From Alicyclobacillus sp. ALC3 (GTDB taxonomy: Bacteria; Bacillota; Bacilli; Alicyclobacillales; Alicyclobacillaceae), in NCBI RefSeq assembly GCF_028751195.1, contig NZ_CP066784.1:4774001-4838000 (forward strand): 64,000 nucleotides of DNA, given 5' to 3'. Both the position numbers and the translations under genes were made by a program. The notes beneath the pieces were generated by a model, which was not told the origin of the DNA, made no database searches, and worked only from the letters and a program-made list of their open reading frames with translations. Below are positions 55,329-64,000 of the stretch, in pieces (positions within the stretch are counted from its first letter, which is position 1; the number at the start of each line of letters is the position of its first letter).

Positions 55329-56294
55329 GTGACGGAATCCAAACTCGCTGAAAAGCAGCGCCACAAGACAGAAGTTATGCGACAACAGGCGAAGGATCGG
55401 CCGGAGTGGCTGAAAATCCATATTTCTTCCGGACCGAACTTCCGGGATCTAAAGAAAATCATGCGGACTGGCGCACTACACACCGTCTGTGAAGAGGCGC
55501 GTTGCCCGAATATCTACGAGTGCTGGGAACAGCGTACGGCAACGTTCATGATTCTCGGTGACGTCTGTACGAGGGCGTGTCGGTTCTGCGCCGTGACGAG
55601 TGGTAAACCTACGGAACTCGACTGGGCAGAACCCAAGCGGGTCGCAGAAGCGGTTGAAAGGATGGGCCTGGAGCACGTTGTCGTGACGAGTGTGGCGCGC
55701 GACGACCTATCTGACGGGGGCGCCGCAGTATTTGCTGCCACCATTCGTGCAATCCGTGAACTCGTTCCTGGATGTGGTGTGGAAGTTCTGATTCCTGACT
55801 TTCTCGGAAACTGGGATGCGTTGCAAAGTGTCCTCGATGCGTCGCCTGATATCTTGAACCATAACATTGAAACGGTGCGGCGACTTTCTGACCGCGTGCG
55901 CTCAAGGGCGAAGTACGACCGTACTCTGGAGCTCCTGCGCCGTGCGAAGGCTTCACGACCTGATATCCGGACAAAGTCGAGCATCATGGTCGGTGTCGGC
56001 GAAAGCGAAGCTGAACTCCTGGAAACGATGGATGACCTGAGAGTCGCTGGTGTTGACATTTTAACGATTGGGCAGTACCTTCAACCGACCAAAACACACT
56101 TATTGGTCGAGAAATTCTACACGCCAACAGAGTTTTTAAAGTTGCGCGGGGAAGGACTGCGCCGCGGTTTCGCCCACGTGGAAGCAGGGCCTTTGGTGCG
56201 CAGTTCGTACCACGCTCGTGACCAGGTTGAGCGCGCGAACGGACTCCCACTTCAGTCTGCCCGACAAGCGGGTGTCGAGGCGACGCAGGAATGA
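55329..56294 (+). CDS. lipA: Lipoyl synthase
   Basis: A 321-residue radical SAM enzyme with both clusters: the auxiliary-cluster cysteines in CEEARCPNIYECW and the radical SAM CxxxCxxC in CTRACRFC. The C-terminal RSSYHA carries the cluster-ligating serine region. It inserts two sulphurs into octanoyl groups to form lipoyl. Its place behind the E2 gene matches the need of the complex for lipoate. GTG start after GGAGGTGG. Confidence 0.96.
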   Translation: MTESKLAEKQRHKTEVMRQQAKDRPEWLKIHISSGPNFRDLKKIMRTGALHTVCEEARCPNIYECWEQRTATFMILGDVCTRACRFCAVTSGKPTELDWAEPKRVAEAVERMGLEHVVVTSVARDDLSDGGAAVFAATIRAIRELVPGCGVEVLIPDFLGNWDALQSVLDASPDILNHNIETVRRLSDRVRSRAKYDRTLELLRRAKASRPDIRTKSSIMVGVGESEAELLETMDDLRVAGVDILTIGQYLQPTKTHLLVEKFYTPTEFLKLRGEGLRRGFAHVEAGPLVRSSYHARDQVERANGLPLQSARQAGVEATQE

Positions 56295-57019
56295 CGTCGC
56301 CTCGAACACGTCCGACACTCACACAGGTGCGTGCCGTCTCCTTGGGCCGTACGGCGTACGACGACGCACTCGCGACTCAGCAAGGGCGCGCGAGCGCTCT
56401 CCTTGACATGCACGATGAACAGCAGACAGTGTACGCCGTGGAGCATCCACCTACGCTGACGATCGGGAAGAGCGGCTCGGAAGCGAACATTCTCGCATCG
56501 CCTGAACGGTTGGCAGAACTCGGGATGGTCATACGCCATATTGATCGTGGCGGAGACGTCACCTACCATGGGCCCGGCCAAGTTGTCATGTACCCGGTGC
56601 TGCACCTTGAGCCGTGGGGCAATGGAATTCGGCGGTACGTGGAGATGCTCGAGGAGACCGCAATTGAAGCTGCTGCCACTGCAGGTATTGAGGCGCGCCG
56701 CGCCGACGGCTACCCGGGCGTTTGGGTCAAAAACGCAAAAATCTGCGCGATTGGTGTGCGCGCGAGGCGACGCGCCACTGGCGAGTTTGTGACGACACAC
56801 GGGATCGCATTCAACGTCACGACAAACTTGGCCCACTTTGATACGATTGTACCGTGTGGATTACACGATAAAGGCGTGACGTCCGTCGCACAGGAACTAG
56901 GCCCCAATGCGGCGCCGTCCTTTGCAGACTGGGAGCAGCGCCTTTTTGCTGCGTTTGGGCGCGTATTTGAAGTTGATCTAATCGAACAGGGGTCTCCACT
57001 AGAGGAGGGTACTGTGTGA
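56291..57019 (+). CDS. lipB: Lipoyl(octanoyl) transferase LipB
   Basis: A 242-residue LipB with RGGDVTYHGPGQVVMYP, the catalytic lysine in KICAIGV and the acyl-accepting cysteine in VPCGLHDKGVTS. It moves octanoyl from acyl carrier protein to apo-E2, upstream of LipA in the pathway. Overlaps the lipA stop by 4 bases and the mutase start by 4 bases, so all are translationally linked. Confidence 0.94.
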   Translation: MTSPRTRPTLTQVRAVSLGRTAYDDALATQQGRASALLDMHDEQQTVYAVEHPPTLTIGKSGSEANILASPERLAELGMVIRHIDRGGDVTYHGPGQVVMYPVLHLEPWGNGIRRYVEMLEETAIEAAATAGIEARRADGYPGVWVKNAKICAIGVRARRRATGEFVTTHGIAFNVTTNLAHFDTIVPCGLHDKGVTSVAQELGPNAAPSFADWEQRLFAAFGRVFEVDLIEQGSPLEEGTV

Positions 57020-58674
57020 CACTCCACGACAGGTATCAGGCATGGCAAGCGAATGTGGAGAACGCCGTCGCCAAGCGGGCAGAACGTAAATCGGAGTTTG
57101 TTAACCACTCCGACGTGCCCGTTGAGCGCCTGTACGTCCCAACCGCCGCCGTGACGGATGAGGATTTCTACATAGAACAACTCGGCTTTCCGGGTGAATT
57201 CCCATACACGCGGGGGATTCAACCGACGATGTACCGAGGTCGTTACTGGACGATGCGCCAGTATGCTGGGTTCGGGTCTGCGGAGGAGACAAATGCGCGT
57301 TTTCGGTACCTGCTCTCTCAGGGTCAAACCGGGCTAAGCACAGCTTTTGACTTGCCGACACAAATCGGCTACGACGCCGATGACCCGTTTGCGCGTGGGG
57401 AAGTAGGCAAAGTGGGCGTGTCAATTTCGTCACGTCTGGACATGGAAACGCTGTTTCACAAAATCCCCCTCGACCAAGTCAGCACGTCAATGACGATCAA
57501 CGCACCGGCATCAGTGTTACTCGCCATGTACCTGGTAGTCGCTGAAAGCCAGGGGGTGCCTTGGACTCGTGTGAACGGGACGGTGCAGAACGACATACTG
57601 AAAGAGTATGTGGCTCGCGGGACGTACATTTTCCCGCCAAAACCGTCCATGCGGTTGATTACAGACATCTTCGACTTCTGCGCGCGTGACGTTCCAAACT
57701 GGAACACCATCTCCATTAGTGGTTACCATATCCGCGAAGCAGGTTCGACTGCGGTGCAAGAGGTGGCCTTTACGCTGTCGAACGCGATTGCCTACGTGCA
57801 GAGCGCAGTTGATGGAGGCCTTGCGGTTGACGACTTTGCACCCAGATTGTCATTTTTCTTTAACGCGCACAACGACTTTTTCGAGGAGATTGCCAAGTTT
57901 CGCGCAGCTAGGCGCATGTGGGCGCACATCATGAAAGAGCGCTTTGGCGCTAAAAATCCACGCTCGATGCAACTGCGGTTTCACACCCAAACCGGCGGGA
58001 GCACGCTGACAGCGCAGCAACCGGACAACAACATCGTGCGAGTGACCTTGCAGGCGTTGGCCGCTGTCCTCGGCGGCACGCAGAGTTTACATACTAACTC
58101 GCGTGACGAAGCTCTCGCGTTGCCTACGGAGGATTCGGCTCGCATCGCCCTGCGTACACAGCAGATTATCGCCTACGAGAGCGGCGTTGCAGACACTGTC
58201 GACCCGCTTGGGGGCAGCTACTACGTCGAGTCTCTGACAACCGCCATGGAAGAGCGCGCTTGGAAGTACATTGACTACATCGACCAACTTGGCGGCGCTG
58301 TAGCAGCCATTGAACAAGGGTACATGCAGCAGGAGATCCACAAAGCCGCATACGACTTGCAGCGCGCGATTGAACGCGGTGACGAGGTCGTCGTCGGTGT
58401 CAACAAATTCAAGGTTGATCACGAAGTTGAACCGGAACTTCTGCGTGTCAATCCACGGCTTGGAGAGGAACAAGCGCGGCGGCTGGCAAAGTTGCGCGAA
58501 GACCGCTCTGCGGCTGAATGTACTGCCGCACTCGAGAAACTGCGGTCAGCTGCAGGCGAGTCGACCAACCTGATGCCGTATATCATTGACGCGGTCCGCA
58601 AGTACGCCACAATTGGCGAGGTCAGCAATGTGTTGCGTTCTGTCTTTGGCGAATACCGCCCGCCGATCTTTTGA
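57016..58674 (+). CDS. mcmA1: Methylmalonyl-CoA mutase large (catalytic) subunit
   Basis: A 552-residue TIM-barrel subunit without a B12 domain. It keeps the residues known to favour methylmalonyl-CoA: Tyr in PTMYRGRYWTMRQYAGF (Tyr89 of the P. shermanii enzyme) and Arg in NDILKEYVARGTY (Arg207), along with the active-site YH in ISGYHIREAG. Isobutyryl-CoA mutases have Phe and Gln at the first two sites. It interconverts methylmalonyl-CoA and succinyl-CoA with the B12 subunit encoded next. Confidence 0.92.
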   Translation: MTLHDRYQAWQANVENAVAKRAERKSEFVNHSDVPVERLYVPTAAVTDEDFYIEQLGFPGEFPYTRGIQPTMYRGRYWTMRQYAGFGSAEETNARFRYLLSQGQTGLSTAFDLPTQIGYDADDPFARGEVGKVGVSISSRLDMETLFHKIPLDQVSTSMTINAPASVLLAMYLVVAESQGVPWTRVNGTVQNDILKEYVARGTYIFPPKPSMRLITDIFDFCARDVPNWNTISISGYHIREAGSTAVQEVAFTLSNAIAYVQSAVDGGLAVDDFAPRLSFFFNAHNDFFEEIAKFRAARRMWAHIMKERFGAKNPRSMQLRFHTQTGGSTLTAQQPDNNIVRVTLQALAAVLGGTQSLHTNSRDEALALPTEDSARIALRTQQIIAYESGVADTVDPLGGSYYVESLTTAMEERAWKYIDYIDQLGGAVAAIEQGYMQQEIHKAAYDLQRAIERGDEVVVGVNKFKVDHEVEPELLRVNPRLGEEQARRLAKLREDRSAAECTAALEKLRSAAGESTNLMPYIIDAVRKYATIGEVSNVLRSVFGEYRPPIF

Positions 58675-58691
58675 TTAGGGAAGGTGACAAA

Positions 58692-59552
58692 GTGCCACAG
58701 CCGATTCGCGTTCTCATCGCAAAACCGGGGTTGGATGGCCACGACCGAGGGGCACTCGTGGTCGCGCAGGGCCTGCGGGATGAAGGCATGGAGGTCATTT
58801 ACACAGGACTGCGACAAACCCCGGAACAAATTGTGGCGACCGCCATCCAAGAGGATGTTGCATGCATCGGCCTCTCAAGTCTGTCCGGAGCGCATTTAGC
58901 GTTGTTTCCGGAAGTGGTGCGATTGCTGCGTGATCAGCATGCAGAAGACATTTTAGTGATCGGCGGCGGCGTTGTTCCACAGGAAGACATTACGCTACTT
59001 AAAGAAGCAGGCGTGGCCGAGGTTTTCACACCAGGCTCGACGATTCACCAGATGGCCGAGTACATCCGTGAACACATCCGGCTGACGGGAGTGGACGATT
59101 GGCCCGATATCGCCGCGGTGACCCAACACGTAGACCATATTGGCGTGGCCGTGAAGTCAATTGAGGAAGCCTTGCCGTTTTACACAGGGGTCCTCGGACT
59201 GCAGGTTGTTCACCGCGAGGAGATTGCCGATCAAGGAGTCCGCGCTGCGTTTGTTCCGGTCGGGGACGTGGACATTGAACTCCTTGAACCCACTCGAGCC
59301 GACAGTCCAATTGCAAAGTTCATCGACACTCACGGGCCGGGCGTACACCACATTGCGTACGCCGTCGACGATGTAGCGGTTGCTCTGAAAGCCGCTGCAG
59401 CTGCGGGGTGTCGCTTGATAGACGAAAAACCTCGTCCTGGCGGGCAAGGCAAGCTCATCGGCTTCGTTCACCCGAAATCCACATATGGCGCGTTGACCGA
59501 GTTTTGCCAGAGGACGGGGACAGCCATTGATGTCGAAGGGGGCGAACTCTAA
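58692..59552 (+). CDS. Fused mutase B12-binding subunit and methylmalonyl-CoA epimerase
   Basis: A 286-residue fusion. Residues 1-135 are the cobalamin-binding domain of acyl-CoA mutases (GLDGHDRGA with the cobalt-ligating His, SSLSGAH, GGGVVP). Residues about 148-283 are a VOC-fold epimerase (HVDHIGVAVKSIEEALPFY, VHHIAYAVDDV). The single chain would supply the mutase with cofactor and convert the (S)- to the (R)-methylmalonyl-CoA it uses. GTG 58692 follows GGGAAGGTG; the TTG at 58671 overlaps the mutase stop. Confidence 0.9.
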   Translation: MPQPIRVLIAKPGLDGHDRGALVVAQGLRDEGMEVIYTGLRQTPEQIVATAIQEDVACIGLSSLSGAHLALFPEVVRLLRDQHAEDILVIGGGVVPQEDITLLKEAGVAEVFTPGSTIHQMAEYIREHIRLTGVDDWPDIAAVTQHVDHIGVAVKSIEEALPFYTGVLGLQVVHREEIADQGVRAAFVPVGDVDIELLEPTRADSPIAKFIDTHGPGVHHIAYAVDDVAVALKAAAAAGCRLIDEKPRPGGQGKLIGFVHPKSTYGALTEFCQRTGTAIDVEGGEL

Positions 59553-61093
59553 TGGAGGATAGACTGTATGAACTCCAGGACCGACGCCGGAAAGTCGAAC
59601 TCGGCGGCGGCGACCTGCGAATCTTGCAGCAACACGAAAAGGGAAAGTTAACTGCGCGTGAACGGGTTGAGGAACTCCTCGACGATGGCACGTTCCGCGA
59701 GTTGAACCCATTCTCCGCAACGCGCGCCAAGTACCCTGGACTGGATACGGTCGATGCGCCAGGTGAAGGCGTCGTGACGGGGTACGGCAAAGTGGATGGC
59801 CGAACCGTGTATGTATTTGCGCAAGACTTTACTGTGTATGGCGGAGCACTTGGCGAGGTACATGCACAAAAGGTCGCGAACGTCATGGATTTAGCGGCAA
59901 AAAACGGCGCGCCGATCATTGGACTTAACGACTCCGGGGGTGCGCGCATTCAGGAAGGCGTAGTGTCGCTTGACGGTTACGGCCACATCTTTTACCGCAA
60001 TTCCATATACTCTGGCGTGATCCCGCAAATTTCCGTCATTCTCGGTCCCTGTGCGGGTGGCGCAGTCTATTCCCCGGCTATCACAGATTTCATTTTTATG
60101 GTTCAAGGGACAAGCCAAATGTTTATCACCGGGCCGAAAGTCATTGAAACAGTGACAGGTGAGCAGATTTCGAGTGACGACCTCGGTGGCGCGCGCGTCC
60201 AGGAGCGCGTGAGCGGCGTTGCGCACTTTGCCACAGACACGGAAGCAGAAGCGCTTGCAGGCGTCCGCCGCCTGTTGTCCTTCCTCCCATCATCGCAACG
60301 GGAAAAGCCTCCCTATCTGGCTTCGCCCGTTTCGGTCGAGCCCGACGAGGCACTGTTAGACATCGTGCCTGTCGATGGAACGAAAGTGTATGACGTCAAG
60401 GACGTCATCGCACGCCTCGTCGACGACGCTGACTTTCTCGAAGTCCAACCGATCTTTGCGCGCAATGCGGTCGTTGGGTTTGGCCGCATTGGCGGCTACG
60501 TGACAGGCATCGTTGCAAACCAGCCGAAATTTATGGCGGGCGGTCTGGACATCGACTCGTCTGACAAGATTGCGCGGTTTATTCGTTTCTGCGACTCCTT
60601 CAATATTCCGCTCATCACCTTGGAAGACGTAACCGGGTTTATCCCTGGCATCAAACAGGAACACGGCGGAATCATCCGTCACGGAGCAAAAATTCTTTAC
60701 GCATACTCCGAGGCCACCGTACCCAAAATCACCGTCATCTTGCGAAAGGCGTACGGCGGCGCCTATGTTGCGCTGAACAGCAAAGCGATTGGAGCTGACT
60801 TGGTCTACGCGTGGCCTAATTCCGAAATTGCGGTGATGGGACCGGAAGGGGCAGCCAATATCATCTACGCAAAGGAAATTGCAAACCACCCAGACCCAGC
60901 CGCGGTGCGCGACCAGCGCATTGCAGAGTACCGCGATCAGTTCGCGAACCCCTACGTTGCGGCGGGTGCCGGCATGGTCGACGATATCATTGACCCTCGG
61001 GAGACGCGTCGAAAACTGTTTGAAGCGCTGGAGTTGCTGCAGGGCAAAGTGGAGTCACGGCCTGCGAAGAAACACGGCAACATACCACTGTAA
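59552..61093 (+). CDS. pccB: Acyl-CoA (propionyl-CoA) carboxylase, carboxyltransferase beta subunit
   Basis: A 513-residue carboxyltransferase with two crotonase-like halves, carrying GLNDSGGARIQEGV and GPCAGGAVYSPA (acyl-CoA site) and then TGFIPGIKQEHGGIIRHGAKI and KAYGGAYVA (carboxybiotin site). With a biotin carboxylase subunit, not present in the window, it would make (S)-methylmalonyl-CoA from propionyl-CoA. It shares one base with the preceding stop. Confidence 0.92.
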   Translation: MEDRLYELQDRRRKVELGGGDLRILQQHEKGKLTARERVEELLDDGTFRELNPFSATRAKYPGLDTVDAPGEGVVTGYGKVDGRTVYVFAQDFTVYGGALGEVHAQKVANVMDLAAKNGAPIIGLNDSGGARIQEGVVSLDGYGHIFYRNSIYSGVIPQISVILGPCAGGAVYSPAITDFIFMVQGTSQMFITGPKVIETVTGEQISSDDLGGARVQERVSGVAHFATDTEAEALAGVRRLLSFLPSSQREKPPYLASPVSVEPDEALLDIVPVDGTKVYDVKDVIARLVDDADFLEVQPIFARNAVVGFGRIGGYVTGIVANQPKFMAGGLDIDSSDKIARFIRFCDSFNIPLITLEDVTGFIPGIKQEHGGIIRHGAKILYAYSEATVPKITVILRKAYGGAYVALNSKAIGADLVYAWPNSEIAVMGPEGAANIIYAKEIANHPDPAAVRDQRIAEYRDQFANPYVAAGAGMVDDIIDPRETRRKLFEALELLQGKVESRPAKKHGNIPL

Positions 61094-61120
61094 TCCTGCG
61101 ACAAGGAGCGATAGCGGAAA

Positions 61121-62239
61121 ATGGACCCATCGTATGTGTTGTCGACATTTCTTGACCTTGTGAAGATTTCAAGTCACTCGCTGAAGGAACACGATGTGGC
61201 TGCCTATTGCCGGGTGCGTTTGGAAGCACTCGGTTTTGTTGTCGAGGAAGACGACGCCGGCACGAAACTTGGTGGCACGACAGGGAACCTCCTTGCGACC
61301 CTGCCCGGCGACAATACCTTGCCGCCTGTGATGCTCGCGGCGCACATGGACACCGTCATCCCGGGAGAAGGGGTAAACCCGCGGGTAGACGCTGACGGAG
61401 TTGTCTGGAGCGACGGTACGACAGTGCTTGGTGCAGACGACAAAGCTGGCGTCACCGCGATTTTGACTGCAGTAAAAGACATCGTCGAACAGCAGTTGCC
61501 GCACGGTCCGTTGCAGGTCGTATTGACGATCGGTGAAGAAGTCGGACTGCAGGGAGCAAAGAATCTGGACCGTAGTCGTCTGCACGCACAGTACGGACTG
61601 TCACTTGATTCCGGTGGAGCACTCGGGACCCTTGTCGTGGCCGGACCTGCTCAAGTGCGCTGGGAAGCTGAATTTACTGGCAAGTCTGCGCATGCAGGTG
61701 TCGCGCCTGAACGCGGCGTCAGTGCGGTCAAGATGGCGGCTGCGGGTGTGTCGCAAATGCCACATGGGCGAATCGACGCAGAGACAACAGTCAACGTCAG
61801 CACATTTTTAGCCGACGGGCCGACCAACATTGTCACAGACCGCGTCCGCCTACTTGGCGAGGCGCGCAGTCGCAACGCTGAGAAACTGGAGCGGACGCTC
61901 AATCAGATTGAACAAGCGTTCACTGCCGCCGCCACAGCAGCCGGGGGCCAGGCCCGGTTTACGTCTACGAAGATGTACGATGGATTCCGCTTTTCGCCTG
62001 CAGACCCGGTTCGGGCCCGAGCGGAGCAGGCGCTCGCACAAGCCGGATTTACGGTTCACCCGATGGAAGGTGGAGGTGGGAGCGACGCCAATATGTACAC
62101 CAGTTACGGCGTACCGACCATCAACATCGGCGTAGGGTACGAGGACATCCATTCCGTGACGGAACACATTCGCGTCGCAGACATTGAGGCCGCGGCACAA
62201 GTCGCCGTCGCGTTTTGCACGTTGGAAGGAGCCAGGTAA
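61121..62239 (+). CDS. M20 family peptidase (tripeptidase, YqjE-like)
   Basis: A 372-residue zinc peptidase with the metal motifs AAHMDTV, GADDKAG, the catalytic pair in IGEEVGL and a C-terminal histidine region (SVTEHIRV). A dimerisation domain lies in the middle (ARWEAEFTGKSAHAGVAP-like segment). B. subtilis YqjE, a PepT-like tripeptidase, is also close to an acyl-CoA carboxylase gene. Overlaps the next gene by one base. Confidence 0.9.
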   Translation: MDPSYVLSTFLDLVKISSHSLKEHDVAAYCRVRLEALGFVVEEDDAGTKLGGTTGNLLATLPGDNTLPPVMLAAHMDTVIPGEGVNPRVDADGVVWSDGTTVLGADDKAGVTAILTAVKDIVEQQLPHGPLQVVLTIGEEVGLQGAKNLDRSRLHAQYGLSLDSGGALGTLVVAGPAQVRWEAEFTGKSAHAGVAPERGVSAVKMAAAGVSQMPHGRIDAETTVNVSTFLADGPTNIVTDRVRLLGEARSRNAEKLERTLNQIEQAFTAAATAAGGQARFTSTKMYDGFRFSPADPVRARAEQALAQAGFTVHPMEGGGGSDANMYTSYGVPTINIGVGYEDIHSVTEHIRVADIEAAAQVAVAFCTLEGAR

Positions 62240-62823
62240 TGGCGAATGACAAAGTTGCTAGACACGATGAGCCAACTCTGACATCCAAATTAGTCTACGA
62301 AGGTCATGTGGTCCGGCTTGAAGAGCACACGGTAGAGCTCCCGAATGGTCACACGGCCACGCGGGAGGTAGTGCGTCACAACGGCGCCGTCGCGGTTGTC
62401 GCAGAGTTGGCTGATGAACGCCTGGTACTTGTAGAACAGTTTCGCAAGGCTCCCGGCAAGCGCTTGCTGGAGTTGCCAGCCGGAAAGCTGGAGCCGGGGG
62501 AGTCTCCGGACATTTGTGCGCTCCGCGAACTGCGGGAGGAAACAGGCTATGTGACGGACCGAGTGAGACGACTGTATTCGTTTTACACAAGTCCGGGGTT
62601 TGCTGATGAGGTGATTTCGCTCTTCTACGCGACCGACTTGAGGGAAGGAGTCACCCAGCCCGACGAGGACGAATTTGTTGACATTCGCCTGTTCAGCAGA
62701 GCAGATGTGCAGACCGCCTTGGACGAGGGTGCCTTCGAAGATGCGAAGACACTGGTTGGTGTTTTGTGGTGGTTGTCAGTACCTGCGGCAGAGAAAGCCG
62801 AGAATGGCGATCGGGTCCTGTGA
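62239..62823 (+). CDS. nudF: ADP-ribose pyrophosphatase (NUDIX)
   Basis: A 194-residue NUDIX hydrolase with the full box GKLEPGESPDICALRELREE followed by TGY, and the upstream FRKAPGKRLLELPAG typical of ADP-ribose pyrophosphatases. The ATG at 62239 overlaps the peptidase stop (TAATG). It likely clears ADP-ribose in the cytosol. Confidence 0.92.
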   Translation: MANDKVARHDEPTLTSKLVYEGHVVRLEEHTVELPNGHTATREVVRHNGAVAVVAELADERLVLVEQFRKAPGKRLLELPAGKLEPGESPDICALRELREETGYVTDRVRRLYSFYTSPGFADEVISLFYATDLREGVTQPDEDEFVDIRLFSRADVQTALDEGAFEDAKTLVGVLWWLSVPAAEKAENGDRVL

Positions 62824-64000
62824 GTACACCGGATCCCGTTCCAGTGGGGGATTTCAAAGGCGGTCCGCTTTACGCTGATTTTCACATCCATATCGGACGG
62901 TCGCTGGGGCAACCGGTTAAGATGGCGGCGGCCCCATCCCTCACGCTCGATGCAGTGTTGCGGCACGCCCGCACCGCAAAGGGCCTCGACATCATCACCG
63001 TGATTGACGGTGTCTGCACAAATGTCCTCACAGAAGTACGACAGTTGATGGAGCAAGGTCTGCTCTCACAGCTTAGCGGCGGAGGACTGCGACACGAAAA
63101 TGGGCTTACCGTCCTACTTGGCGCTGAGGTCGAGGTCGAAGGACCAGGACATGGAGCCGCTCACTTTGGAGCTTGGTTCGGCGACATGCTTGCTGCCGCA
63201 GAGTTTGCAGACTGGCTCGGCACAGTGCAGAAGAACCCTGCATTGTCTTCGCAGCGCGCGCGTGTCGCGGCTCAAGAACTTCAACACACTGTTAAACAGC
63301 ACGCAGGTCTCTTTATTGTTCATCACGCTTTTACGCCCCACAAGGGCCTGTACGGAAGCTGCGTGACCCATATGGCCGACATGGTCAATCCCGACCTCGT
63401 TGACGCCCTTGAACTTGGCCTATCTGCTGATACGGACATGGCGGACTGTGTCTCAGAGCTCGCAAAAGTCAGCTTTATTACGAATTCGGACGCTCACTCA
63501 CTACCGAAAATTGCACGCGAGTACAACGCGTTGAAACTGCAAAACGCGTCGTTTGAAGACGTAACCTTGGCCTTAGCAAGACAAAGTGGGCGGTCGGTGT
63601 CGGCAAATTACGGGTTGATACCTGCCCTTGGCAAATACCACAGAACGCGTTGTGCGGATTGTGGGGCACCTTGGCCCGAACAGGCAGAGGTGTGTGTCTG
63701 TGGTTCACGTCGGCATACCGTCGGCGTATTTGACCGATTGCGCGAGGTACAGGACCGCGATACACCAGTGCACCCCATGCATCGCCCCCGCTACGTTGCG
63801 CAGGTACCGTTGGAGTTCGTGCCGGGAGTCGGTCCCACCGCCATCAAACACCTGTTGGCAGCGTTCGGTACAGAGATGAATGTGTTGCACCGCACAAGTG
63901 TCGAAGACATCGCTTCTGTCGTCGGGCCGCGCTTGGCGAGTGCAATTGACGCCGCTCGGACAGGTCAGATGAGCATTGTCAGCGGCGGTGGCGGGGTCTA
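62820..64000 (+). CDS. Endonuclease Q-like PHP-domain protein (3' partial)
   Basis: An open frame of 393 codons running off the window. The PHP metal motifs are YADFHIHIG, HHAFTPHKG and TNSDAHS. A zinc-finger pair follows (CADCGAPWPEQAEVCVCGS), then a C-terminal FVPGVGPTAIKHLLAAFG segment. This order fits EndoQ, which nicks DNA 5' of deaminated bases, and the YqxK-like genes beside nudF in Bacillus. The GTG start overlaps the nudF stop (GTGA). Confidence 0.8.
   Translation, partial: MSTPDPVPVGDFKGGPLYADFHIHIGRSLGQPVKMAAAPSLTLDAVLRHARTAKGLDIITVIDGVCTNVLTEVRQLMEQGLLSQLSGGGLRHENGLTVLLGAEVEVEGPGHGAAHFGAWFGDMLAAAEFADWLGTVQKNPALSSQRARVAAQELQHTVKQHAGLFIVHHAFTPHKGLYGSCVTHMADMVNPDLVDALELGLSADTDMADCVSELAKVSFITNSDAHSLPKIAREYNALKLQNASFEDVTLALARQSGRSVSANYGLIPALGKYHRTRCADCGAPWPEQAEVCVCGSRRHTVGVFDRLREVQDRDTPVHPMHRPRYVAQVPLEFVPGVGPTAIKHLLAAFGTEMNVLHRTSVEDIASVVGPRLASAIDAARTGQMSIVSGGGGV

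Noticed and set aside
1..64000. CRISPR array, tRNA or rRNA genes
   Set aside because: No regularly spaced short repeats with unique spacers and no tRNA cloverleaf or rRNA core sequences were noticed on reading.

Overview
The window is chromosomal DNA from an endospore-forming Bacillota, most likely an Alicyclobacillaceae-type (Alicyclobacillus-like) extremophile. The evidence is the order nusB-folD-xseA-xseB-ispA-tlyA-nadK-recN-spoIVB-spo0A, a large structured-RNA gap followed by a gene that fits OapA (OLE RNA-associated protein), frequent TTG and GTG starts, and moderately GC-rich codon use. This assignment is inference from gene content; no database search was run.

1-14,500: a conserved housekeeping block on the + strand. 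It runs amaP (partial), DUF2273, nusB, an M22/TsaD-like paralogue, ferredoxin-NADP reductase, folD, xseA, xseB, ispA, a probable OLE RNA, oapA, tlyA, a two-TM hypothetical gene, nadK, recN, spoIVB and spo0A. It ends in a strong terminator.

14,505-20,150: three head-to-tail, almost identical 1,882-bp group II introns with class C features. The first lies directly behind the spo0A terminator hairpin.

20,151-39,300: an accessory region. Its centrepiece is a four-level nested insertion: a metallo-beta-lactamase-fold gene is split by an IS3-family element, whose orfB is split by a group II intron, whose reverse transcriptase gene is split by a serine-recombinase element. All three junctions can be rebuilt in frame from the sequence. 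Around it lie small hypothetical genes, a methyltransferase, a lipoprotein, a kinase-like protein, an alpha/beta hydrolase, two GNAT acetyltransferases and an aminoglycoside-adenylyltransferase-like gene. There are also many decayed fragments: IS200/IS605, IS3, IS607, VOC, DinB, and a duplicated unknown coding segment.

39,470-47,228: TerC-like and EamA-type membrane proteins, an endonuclease III-like glycosylase, Hsp20, a YraQ-like permease, a GH18 hydrolase, an MBL-fold hydrolase, a fused MoaD-MoaE (molybdopterin synthase) and, divergent to it, moaC.

47,300-64,000: a catabolic cluster. A BkdR-like sigma-54 activator is followed by a clear -24/-12 promoter with an upstream inverted repeat. 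Then come leucine dehydrogenase, the branched-chain 2-oxoacid dehydrogenase (E3, E1 alpha, E1 beta, E2), lipA, lipB, methylmalonyl-CoA mutase large subunit, a fused mutase B12-subunit plus epimerase, and an acyl-CoA carboxylase beta subunit. An M20 peptidase, a NUDIX hydrolase and an EndoQ-like PHP protein cut by the window edge complete it. Together these genes form a near-complete route from branched-chain amino acids through propionyl-CoA to succinyl-CoA, with the lipoate supply built in.
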